From Monosporascus cannonballus (lineage: Eukaryota > Ascomycota > Sordariomycetes > Xylariales), in the NCBI GenBank assembly GCA_004154925.1, contig QJNS01000003.1, forward strand, positions 62,001 to 126,000: a stretch of 64,000 nt of DNA. Reading direction: 5' to 3'. The position numbers were made by a program, and so were the translations under genes. The notes below the pieces were generated by a model. The model ran no database searches. It was not told the DNA's origin and saw only the letters and a list, made by a program, of their open reading frames with translations. Position 1 is the stretch's first letter, and each line of letters begins with the position of its first letter. Positions 37,471 through 47,271 of the stretch are shown piece after piece.

Positions 37471-40400
37471 TATTATAAGTTTTTATTTAATAATATTGTT
37501 AAATTTTAAACAATATCGCCGATATTATATTTACTAGTAAGTAGTCCGAATAGCTTATTTACTCGGTCCTTGATTACCCGGATATTGCAAAGGAATCCGA
37601 GGAGGAAAAAGAAAAACTTTGTTTTTTTCGCAAAGAAGTTTTTCGAAGTTGAGATATGATGAACGAACGCATTATTTAATTTAAAAAAATAATATTATTA
37701 TTATAATATCCTTTTAAGCCGCCCATAAGAAAATTAAGGAAAGAAAGGAAAACCTTCGAAACTAGAAAACCTTTTTAAGTAAGCTAAATTATTTAACTAA
37801 TTGTTACTAAAGAACTAGGAAAAATATTTAAACCTTTTAAGCTAAATTCTTTCGACGGAATTTCGATTAAGGTATAATTATTTTTAACTTAATGCTAAGT
37901 ATATTTCGAGTATTTTCATATTTAATTAGTTATGTTTATTATACGAATCTACTTCGTAATCGGCCGATTTACCGGGAATATAGTTATTTGGTTCGAGCTC
38001 GTGATAAGAAAATACGTTATTTTGTTAATCGAAAAACGAAATTTAAAAATATTATGAATTTATAACGATTACGAATAAGTTAAGTAAATATTAACAAAGG
38101 TTTTCAGAATAATAACCGAAAAAATAAAAGCTAAGATATAAATTAAGTAATTACGATAAAAAGGATCCGTATTTTGTTATAGTTATACGTTAATTAAGTC
38201 AGCCGTTAAATTAAATTAAGGACAAAAAATATTAATAATTTAGTTTTTCGACGGCCTGAAAAAAAATACAAAAAGAGTTTTTAAATTTGATCGGCCTAAT
38301 TATTTGTTTAATTAATTCGTTATGGTAATTAAATTTAATAATTAATAATATGCCTGGCGTATTAAAACTATTAAAAGAAAAAAACGATAATAAATCCCGA
38401 TACACGGTTAACATAAACATTTTTTAATATAATAATATTTCGTACGGCACGGAATAAGGATTTATAGAATTAAGAGTTACATATAAAAAGACCTGCGGTT
38501 AAATAAAATATTTTAATTATAACAAAATAAGGTATAAAGCAGCATAATGTATAACGCCACAAAACCCTATCAAGATAACTAAAAACCTGGACCTTAGAAA
38601 TAATTTAAAGAAAATCAGAAAAACGGAAATAAACTTATTAATATGATTCGGCTTAAGTATGTACTAGGTCCCCTATGGCAAAAGGTCTAATAAGGACCAT
38701 TACGATAAAAAATCCGATAAAAAATACGTAAAGCCAGGAAATTGATTTAGCGAGTATTGTAAACACGGCAAAAAGCGTTATAAAGATAATTACGTAAATA
38801 CTAGGACTAAACAGAAAAAATCTGTCCCGGAACCCCTGATCGATACGGAAAAATACATATTATATATTGCCGACGACGAGACTATCCCGATTACGAAGAA
38901 TAAAAATAATACATTTACGAACAGATTCTTTGCATATACTATAAAGGATTCGACTTTTTTAACTGTATCAAAAATGATAAAAATAATAAATAATAATATT
39001 AATACTTTTGATTTATAATTCGAAAAAATATTGAATAATTAGCCGAAGCAAAGGATTAGCCCGAAAAAAGGTAGTATTTATAGGAAAGCCTTTAATCATA
39101 TTTAATAATATAATTATTAAACGGAAAAGGAATTAATCCAGCATATAATAAAGGAAATACTTTTAAAAATGATTGTAAATCTTTATTTTCCGTTAGCATT
39201 TATTACAGATACTTACGAAAAGAAATTATCAAAAAAGAAATATGTCAGTTTACAGGCGAACTTTGGAACGACAGTTAGGATAATACATAATACGATATAA
39301 TCGTAAATATAAGAAAATAATTTATATAATAAGGAGAACAATTACAGCAAAAGTAGAAACAATAAATACAGTTCGAAAAAACAGTTCGCCGGCAATAATA
39401 ACAAATATAATAGCTTAATGCGTGAAACAAGAAAATATAAATAAAGTTCTATAAGCTGAAAAAGGAATGAAAAAAAGTTATTTAAAAAAAAGCTCCAAAA
39501 TAACGAAATCTAAAAAAGTTAAAAGGAATTCTCAAAAAAGATTTAAAACGCAACGATAGGAACCGTTAATAACCTTATCACCTTGGAAATATAATTTGGA
39601 ACATATTAGTATACCGTAATATTGGATTACGGAATTTGGGGGGGAAATTATATTGCACCAGATGTAGTTAACGAACTTAGATTACTATGGAGATATAAAT
39701 TAAAACCTTATATAGCGATAAATATCGAAAATTAGGAATTGGCTTATAATAACGAGAAGAATATACGCAAAATTAATTACCTCGAGACTTTTATCTAAGG
39801 ATAACACTATATAATTAATTTCGACATGATTTTAGTTAAAAATTACGATATAATCTTAGGATTACCATAAATACGCTAGTATAAAATTTTGATTAATAAC
39901 GGGACTAGCTAAATAAACTTCACCTTATACGCTATTAATAGATAAAAAAATAAAGAATTAAGATTTTAATATTCGATCGAAAATGGCGATAAATACAAAC
40001 ATAAAAATACGATAAAAACCTTACTATTTAAAAGGGTAAAACATAAGAAAAAAAAAGATATCAAAGAAAAATACGACATATCGTTATTACAATTAAAGTA
40101 AAATTAAAGTAATTAAATAACGACTTAAAACAGCAGTCTTAAAAGTTAAAAGATTTAACTAATATATTAATATAATACTATAGATATAAATAGCTTTTTC
40201 AAAAAAGGCTTAGTGCAAAATTACTAAAATATACCGAATAGAATTATAAACTAATCCTTAAAAAGGATTTTCGACAAAGCTTTACCTTATTTACAACCTT
40301 AACAGAAATGAATTACATATTTTTAAAAGATACCTGGGAAATCGGTTACAAAAAAGATGGATTCGACTTTCGAAATCATTAACAGAATATCCAATATTTT

Positions 40401-43192
40401 TCGTACCTAAAAACAATGGAAAATTACGATTTATAATTGATTATCGATAATTATATAACGTTATTATTAAAAATCGATTATTATTACATTTAATTACGGA
40501 AATAAAAACCCGATTTTTACGGAATTAAATGGTTGATAACATTCGATTTTAAAAATGGATACAATTTTATTAGGATTAACAAAAAATACGGATTACTTAA
40601 TTATTTAGTTATGTTAATAAGGTTTATGAACATAATAATAACCTTTTAACGAATAGTTAATTATGTACTACGAAAGTATCTCGATATTTTCGTTATTTGC
40701 TATCGTAATAATATTTTTATTTTTTAAAAACGGAAAAAGTATATATAAAATACATTGATAAAATTTTCTAAGCTTTATAGCACGTAAATTTACTTATTAA
40801 TATAAAAAAAATTAATTTTACAAACAGAAAGTAAAATATCTAGAATATATTATCGCCTTAAGATATATTAAAATAAACCCTAAAAGAATTGCTGCAATTA
40901 TAAAATAACAGATGCTAATTATAGTTAAGAAGGTATAAGCATTTTTCGGATTCGTCAACTATTACAAGAAATTTATTCGGAACTTTAGCAGGATAATTAT
41001 ATCCTTAACGAATCTTACGAAAAAAAGGAAAAGATTTAAATAGTGAAGTGGGGCGGGGTGTTACACCCATGGTCAGGCTCGGCTGATCAGAAAGCCCGAG
41101 CTTTGCATGTATATTAACAAGTTCTTTTTCGCCATGGGTTCAATCCCCAGGCATCTTCGGCGACCATCACCACTTAGCATGCCTTCTGTCATTTTCAGTC
41201 ATCGAGGTTCAACACCAGCAATACAATCAGATTAAGTTCTTCATTTTTCGACAATCCTTTTTCGTACCGTGACATAAAATGGTTATCCGCACTGATCAAG
41301 ACCAATTCTCCCTACCCCAGTTCAATGGACGTCCAAAACAAAAAAGGTATTTTAAAATACTAAGGATGCGATTATTAACGAATTAATAAAAATTATATAC
41401 AATCTAAATCGCTTTGTTAAATTAGAAAGCAATATTTCGGATTACGTATTAGGCGTAACAATCGGATAACGAAATAATTAAAATAAATGTTACCTTATTG
41501 TATTTTTTTGGTATAAATGAAAAAAACCGCACTTAATTACTGCATTTTAGATAAAGAATTTATGGCTATTATTATGGCATTCCGAGAATTTTAACACTTT
41601 TTAAAAGGAAACTTATATTAGGTTAATATTTATACGGCTTATCAAACTTTTACCAGATATATTACGATTAAGAAATTTACAGAACGATAACTTCGTTATG
41701 CGAAAGAATTAGCGAATTTCGATTTCGTTATTATCTAAAAAAAAGCTGAAAAAATGGCAAAGCGGACGCCTTAAACAGGTAATTAAATTTTGAAAAGAAT
41801 TTAGTAAAAATTAATCATATATTTTTTAATACTATTATTAAAAGATATTTACGCTTACAACAAATTACGATCATTCGGGTATTTAATATATATCAGAAAA
41901 TCTAGTAATATAACGACGGTTTCCCAGAATACCAAAAAATAAATAAAATCTGAATTCCAGAAAAATACTCTAAAATTCTAGGACAAAATATATACGAACA
42001 TCAGTTACATAGATATCCAAAGATCTATAATGCCTTAAAATGATTTCGACATATATATTTCTTTTTTAAAATAAAATTAACGGTATAGAAAATTATATAA
42101 TAATACAATATTTACTTTAGAACTAAAGTTCGACGATATAAACTATACGAAAAATTATAATTATTATTAATTATACAGTGACTATGGTATTTAATCATTT
42201 TCTATTTTATTACCAAACTTCTTATATTGATAATTCCCGTTATAGGAATTTATTATGATAACATTTTCGTAATCGTTAACCGATTTACGAAATTTTCCTT
42301 TTTTCTATCATATTATAAGAACACAAACGCCGAATAAATAGCATATATTTTTTAGATCCACATTTAATATATACGGATTATTAATAGAAATTATTTAAAA
42401 CAAAAGATTAATATTTGTATTTAAGTTTTAGCAAAGCTATATAATACAAGTCGGCTGAAACTACAGATTATCTAACGTATTTAAGCCTTAGATAAATAAA
42501 TAAATAAAACGAATAAATCAAATCTTAAAAGTTTACTTACGATACTATATCAATTACGAATAAAATAACTGGATTAAAAAGTGGCTAATTATATAATGGG
42601 TTTGCAATTTTAATTATTACGAAAATATCAAAATAATATTAAAAAATCAAATTTTGGTTTCTTTTTAAAAGTTTATAAAAAATACGCAATAACGGTCCAA
42701 TTCATATTAAAGTAATTCTTACGTCGGAATAGTTACGATAGCTATATTAAAAGATAAAAATAGAATTAGAATTCGTACGTAACTAAATAAATAAATATTA
42801 CAACTAGAAAAGGTTAAAAGAATTAATTTTCGAAAAAGAGAAAATAATTTTCCTCGTTATTAAAAATGTTTAAACAAAAGTACCCAGCAAAAAACTCGAT
42901 TTCAAATATATCGGTCCATATAAAATCACCAAGAAAATTTTAGAAAACAATTACTAATTAGAACTTTTATCAAAAGTCAAATTTTATTTAATTTTTCACT
43001 TTCTTTTATTGGAATTAACAGCAGATATAATCAAAATACATTCAATATAAAACGATATAAAAATAAAAGATAAATAGGTATATAAAGTGAAAAAAAATTT
43101 CGATATGCGGAAACAACACGGATTTATCCAGTACCTAATTAAATAAAAAAAGCAGCCGTATTTCGAAAATATCTGGGAACCCGCCAAAAATC
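37471..43192 (+). pseudogene. gag-pol remnant of F1-C
   Basis: Gag is seen from about 37530 (DYPDIAKESEEEKEKLC) to the degenerate Cys/His stretch near 38755-38800 (YCKHGKKRYKDNY). The protease motif D-Y-G-I at 39625-39636 is followed by GGNYIAPDVVNEL. The RT triad at 40701-40712 is Y-R-N-N. RNase H and integrase follow the foreign insert near 41340, and the chromodomain ends near 43160. Stops are common and mostly TAA/TAG from CAA/CAG or TGG. Confidence 0.75.
41043..41340 (+). mobile_element. Un-RIPed fragment: purine tract, LTR-like unit and gag start of another retroelement
   Basis: GTGAAGTGGGGCGGGG (polypurine-like) leads straight into TGTTACACCCATGG at 41059. A TG...CA unit of 216 bp ends TACCGTGACA at 41274. 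An ATG at 41279 follows and opens MVIRTDQDQFSLPQFNGRPK, which resembles the start of copia-type Gag. The order purine tract-LTR-gag start is unusual for a simple insertion. The LTR-like unit contains GGTTCAATCCC, a perfect Pol III B-box consensus, so a tRNA-derived SINE is an alternative. Flanks show no clear duplication. Base composition is normal in the midst of RIPed F1-C. Confidence 0.45.
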
Positions 43193-43813
43193 TTATTTGC
43201 GTCCGGCGCCTATTAAAAGATTTTTATCAACGACGGCAAAATTACTAAAAATCATCGCATCTTAATCCATATCTATAATAAGATCGGAAAAACGGGATTA
43301 TTTAAGAAATACCGCGCGAAATTCGGCTTTTAAACGTTCGTGTTCCGCCTTTAAACAATCGGCCTTTTCCTATTTTTCCAATTTATCCAAGGATTAAAAG
43401 CTCTAATTAACTATTTTCATACCTTTTTTTACGAAAAAAATCTTATTAAGTACGAAAACGTTCCAAACGGGATAATGCTTCGTTTAAACGACAAAATACG
43501 GTTAATAATTTTGACGAGTATTACGAAAATATTAACCGGCAGAAGATTTTTTTAACGGGAAACGTTCTATCTCCTTATTAATATTATTTGAAAAGGAAAA
43601 AGGAACACTACAATCGTCATAATAACGTTTTTTCAAAATATATTATTAATAACGTATTATAGCGTCCGACATAGTATATGAATTACTAGCACGAAAACAA
43701 GGTGTATAAGGCATAATTGCGAAACCAAAATTAAAAATAAAAAGAATTAAAGCCTTGCGCTTTTCCTTCTGATTAATACGTTTACGGTTTTTAATAATTC
43801 GGCCAGATAAGAT
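43193..43813 (-). pseudogene. Antisense zinc-cluster ORF of F1-C
   Basis: A divergent copy of the F1 antisense ORF. After FGFAIMP comes the cluster Y-T-P-C, six residues, Y, eight residues, Y-stop-stop-Y, six residues, Y. This has exactly the C-x2-C-x6-C-x8-C-x2-C-x6-C spacing, although the residues between the ligands differ from the other copies. The Lys/Glu-rich second half ends in VVDKNLLIGAGRK and a stop at 43193-43195. Preservation of the spacing in such a divergent copy argues for past selection on the protein. The start is approximate. Confidence 0.6.
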
Positions 43814-43877
43814 AATAAATAAAAAAAAACTTACTAAAAAAGTCTTAAGGGAAAAATTTGAGAAAAAGGGGAAATCA

Positions 43878-44303
43878 TATTAAGACTTGATTAAAAAAGA
43901 GTCTCGGAAACGGTTACTTGGTAATCGAAACGAGACCCAAATAAGTCAAAATTACGTAATACAGATTCGGAGTAATCCAAATAAATCTAACGGAATCCAT
44001 ATAGTTATCCGATATGGATCCGGAATAAGCTAAAAGATTTAACGAGATCTATGCAATTATCCGGTATAAATCCAAAATAATCTAAAGGCTTCAACGGAAT
44101 ATATAAAAAAAATATACGCTCGTTATTTCTATAATTTAAATAGCTTTAGCCCACAATAAAATATCGTTACCCAAAATACCGTTAACATTACTAAATGTAA
44201 CACAAATTATTATATCCATTTGCTCAGATTCCCACGATACTCCTGCCAACATAAACCCGTACGACTGAGGTTTAATAGTTGATTAAACCGCTTAGCCGTC
44301 ACA
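43878..44303 (+). repeat. 3' LTR of F1-C (three 53-bp units)
   Basis: 426 bp, ending CTTAGCCGTCACA. It carries a third copy of the unit with GGAATAAGCTAAAAGATTTAACG (around 44016-44068), which accounts for its being 53 bp longer than the 5' LTR. Confidence 0.85.
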
Positions 44304-44308
44304 TTTTT

Positions 44309-45492
44309 CAACTAACGACGACAAACGTTCAAAAAATCTTGATAGTTAAAAACGTAATAAAACAGCTATAATTAACAGATCCATATAATTCAACTTTGCC
44401 GTTTATCACTTTTCAGATTTTCTAAAAATTAAGTCGCCTTTTCGATATACAATTTCCTTATAAAAACTTTTAAAAATCGCCCTTCGACGTGACCTTTTAA
44501 TTATCACGTTTTAAAATATAACGTACATTTAAAAATCTTATCGAATAATAATATTATTTATTATCCTATAAAACGATAACAAAAACGTTAAAGTTATCTT
44601 TATTAATATCTTTAATAAATTTGCTATTTGTTATTGTTCCGTTTATTTTCAGCTTATCGCCTATTTTAAAAATATCTATCACGAAAATAATTATATTATT
44701 TAATAAAGTTATTATATTCAATAAAGTTACTATATTTAATAGGTTTGTCATTAACGAAATAATTAAATCGATAAAATATTTACCGTGTTATATTTATATA
44801 TTATTAATGTTAATTTTAAAATAATTTAAGCGAAATGTTTTTTTTCTTATAACGGTCAAGACTTTCTTCATCCGTCAAGAATTTTGAGTATTTGATAATA
44901 TACGCCGCCATCTTATATTTATCTAATACTTTTGATTTTTCTTCGTTTTAAGCTATGATAGATCATAATCGTTTTAAATATGCGTTACGTTTGCAAATCG
45001 TTAAAGCGTATAACCTAATAAACGAAAATTCGTAACATAATTATTACGCCCGGTAATCGACGTATAATAAAATTATTAGGATAAAAGATAAATGGAGACT
45101 TAAAGATAGGTTATTGCGGTTCTGGGCGTAATAACGTAATCGTAAGAAAAATTAACGAATCATAACGATAGGTGATTAACAATCGAAATCCGTAATATGG
45201 TATTTATTATTAATAAGCCTGAAGATAAAATTCCTTAAATTATAATAATACCTTAAAAATATAAAAAATAAAATTGTTAATACGTTTTTAGAATTATGCC
45301 GAGTTATGCGTTTTTAAAAGTAACGTTTTTATTTATTTAAATAACTAAAAACATCGGTCGGTTAGATATAAATGTAATCAAATTATCCGACCGATTAAAG
45401 TTCTGAAAAAGGCCGTAAGATTATTTCAGGTTTCCAAATTTTCGAAACAAAGCAGGAGTGGAACAAAAGGCTAATAATTAGAGGAGGAAAAA
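44309..45492. other. Old single-copy DNA, moderately AT-rich, no gene seen
   Basis: Sequence between F1-C and the gene fossil. It is not related to F1, D or E. Around 44566-44760 it has a loose tandem run of ATTTAATAAAGTTATTATATT-like words that creates short open frames on both strands, which are not credible genes. Sparse CpA and abundant TpA suggest RIP spread or an ancient repeat. Confidence 0.4.
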
Positions 45493-45729
45493 ATGATATC
45501 GTTTAGCGAAGCTTGGTCAAATTTTTACGCCGAATATTTGCTGGGGGACGTTATTCTCTTAAGTTATACGTTACGTGAGCTACATCGTTATATGCCATAG
45601 GAACGAGGGCCTTCGAACCTATGGGGCCGCCTAGCCGACCATGCCTTTTAAGCCTTAATTGAATAGGTTATGAAGTTACAAAAAGCCATAATAAAAGGGC
45701 TATTAGTTAGGATCCGATTTTACAGTTTA
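45493..45729 (+). pseudogene. Gene fossil, first segment (79 codons)
   Basis: From ATG 45493 (preceded by AAAAA and an upstream in-frame TAA) the frame reads a protein-like, Leu/Trp/Arg-rich sequence (FSEAWSNFYAEYLLGD, then LWGRLADHAF). Stops at 45598 (TAG), 45649 (TAA) and 45664 (TAG) are each one C-to-T or G-to-A step from Gln or Trp codons. The frame reaches the TA where the small inverted-repeat element is inserted. If that element and F1-d are removed, the same frame continues at 46180 and 59683 and ends at 59915, about 203 codons. The family is not recognised. Coding status is inferred, since seven stops in 203 codons is only modestly below chance. Confidence 0.45.
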
Positions 45730-46177
45730 CAGGGGTATTCTTTGTTACTTACCTTTATCGTCCTATTTGTTTCTATTATCGGCTTTTAAGTAAACTCTTA
45801 TAGAATTTGTATAAAAATTTACCTATTTTTATATACCTGTAAGTCGTTATTATTACGACCTGTATATAACGTTTTATTAACCTATTAATAGTTGTATTAA
45901 TTTTGGATAAAGTTTTTTGGTAATTTTTATTATAGGCCTAAAAGCTCAGCTTCGATATATTAAAAAATAACGCCTTTTCGAAACATCGTGGTTAATTAAA
46001 ACTACCGAACGTATTTAATAGGGAGAAAAGAATAGGATGAAGGGTTGCGTTAAAAAGGGTAAGAAATAATAAAGGAATTTATGAAAAAAATTTTACATAT
46101 AAAATATATAGGGGTATATATTAGCTGCTTGAAGAGTTTTGTAAGACGGTAAAGGTAACTAACAAAGAATACCCCTG
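45730..46177. mobile_element. Small non-autonomous DNA transposon with inverted ends and TA duplication
   Basis: 448 bp bounded by CAGGGGTATTCTTTGTTA and its complement. The terminal inverted repeats extend about 38 bp with only a few mismatches (45727-45765 against 46143-46180). TA flanks both ends (45728-45729, 46178-46179), as in Tc1/mariner or pogo elements. There is no coding capacity inside, so it would be a MITE-like passenger. It interrupts the gene fossil, and its removal with one TA restores the frame. Confidence 0.75.
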
Positions 46178-46179
46178 TA

Positions 46180-46321
46180 AGTTGTCGCCCTAAGGAAAGG
46201 GGTTATTGATTTTGAGCCAATAACTGGTTATCTTACGTTCTGTCCATCCGCTCAGCCCAATCCTTTGTTTTAATCTGGTTTATATGGGCGTTTCGCCGAT
46301 ATTTTTGGGAAAATCTCAAAT
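46180..46321 (+). pseudogene. Gene fossil, second segment
   Basis: Continues the frame of 45493-45729 after the MITE. Two TGA codons (46207, 46213) stand where Trp would fit, and then a hydrophobic, aromatic-rich stretch (FVLIWFIWAFRRYFW) could be a membrane segment. It ends within a codon at the CAAAT duplication, where F1-d is inserted; the third segment is at 59683-59915. Confidence 0.45.
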
Positions 46322-46561
46322 TGTGACGGCTAGATGGTTTAACCAACTATTAAACCTTAAGTCGACGGGTTTATGGTGGCAGGAGTATCGTGGAAATCTA
46401 AGCAATAAATACAGTAACGTATTACGTCTCGTAATTCCAAGGGTGCCTTAGGTAACGATATTATATTGCAAGCTGAAGCTATCTAAACTATGGAAATAAG
46501 GAACGTATATATCCTCCTTATTTAACCGTTTTTTAAGGCCGGAGCTTGTTAGATCGTAATA
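46322..46561 (-). repeat. 3' LTR of F1-d, internally deleted
   Basis: Starts TGTGACGGCTAGATGG and ends GATCGTAATA, followed by a pyrimidine tract (complement of the polypurine tract, 46562-46575). It is about 240 bp against about 375 bp for the partner. The missing part lies between CCTCCTTATTT and AACCGTTTTTTAAGG. Confidence 0.8.
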
Positions 46562-46650
46562 TGATCTTCCCCCTCCAAAATTTTGCTTTTAAAATTTCTT
46601 TTCTTCTTTTTTTTCTTCGTTTAATAAACATCCTTTTTTTGCTTTTAATT

Positions 46651-47271
46651 ATGTCGTTTCGTATTTCCAAAATTCGTCGTATTCCTTATTCTTTTACCGT
46701 TCGTCATACTAACCTTATAAAAACCTTTAATGAATTTGGTTACGAAATTATATTTTGCCCTTATTGTTTCTCGAAAAACATAAGGTGTAAAATAATGGAA
46801 AATATTTTAAGGTATAAGGAATATATTAATCGAAATCAAGCTTATCATAGTACCGGCGTACCCATTTTTTCCTTATAGAATGTTCGTTACAAATATTAAA
46901 GTTTAAAACGCGAAAAAACGTTTGCCAAAAAGTAATTACTAAAGCTTTAACGGCTTTACCTTAAGGCTTAACGTAAATATCAGAAAAAAATAAATAAAAC
47001 TTTTTCTCGTTTTATTCGTTTACGTAAGCAAAAAGCGCTGGTTCGTTCGAAAGGCGTTACCATAGTATAACGTAAGCTTTAATCGTTCAACGAATTAAAA
47101 AAACAAAAGCGTCGGGAACAAAAACAGTTAAAAGCTGCCGTTACGGCTGCCATATCAACATACGTTATGGCCGATTAACCCGACATCCCGGCTACCGACT
47201 AATTAATTGTTAATTAGAATACGCCCGTCGTTATTGGTGAATATTTTTTAACAGGCGCTAGGCGCCAATAA
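46651..47271 (+). pseudogene. Antisense zinc-cluster ORF of F1-d (207 codons, best-preserved cluster)
   Basis: ATG 46651 to TAA 47271 is 207 codons in one frame, so length and frame agree although RIP stops occur after codon 75. The N-terminus is basic (MSFRISKIRRIPYSF), then TVRHTNLIKTFNEFGYEI. The cluster follows at about codons 36-63: C-P-Y-C, six residues, C, eight residues, Y-K-E-Y, six residues, Y-H-S-T-G. The first three ligands are still Cys; the last three are Tyr. The second half is Lys/Glu/Arg-rich and ends with NTPVVIG and GARRQ. The spacing fits fungal Zn2Cys6 DNA-binding domains, although the linker between the two halves lacks the usual Pro. The role is unknown; it could be a regulator or a Gag-like nucleic-acid binder. 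Confidence 0.7.

Larger units (their letters stand above)
37098..44303 (+). mobile_element. F1-C: full-length F1 element with TSD TTTTT
   Basis: LTRs are at 37098-37470 (373 bp) and 43878-44303 (426 bp), with a five-T duplication on both sides (37093-37097, 44304-44308). Gag, protease, RT, integrase and chromodomain run on the plus strand; the antisense ORF lies at the 3' end and a purine tract AGAAAAAGGGGAAATC precedes the 3' LTR. The body is interrupted near 41043-41340 by a fragment of another retroelement. It is inserted in old single-copy DNA or in the flank of F1-Y. RIP is heavy. Confidence 0.88.

Noticed and set aside
41100..41150. tRNA gene suggested by a B-box word GGTTCAATCCC
   Set aside because: No acceptor stem or cloverleaf could be paired; the word lies inside an LTR-like or SINE-like unit.
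44566..44824. Overlapping hydrophobic open frames on both strands
   Set aside because: Low-complexity ATT/AAT runs produce Ile/Asn/Phe-rich translations on both strands; there is no start context or conservation.
44309..46321. Small secreted effector gene in the AT-rich block, as in some plant-pathogenic fungi
   Set aside because: No short open frame with a signal peptide and Cys pairs was found in the single-copy parts.
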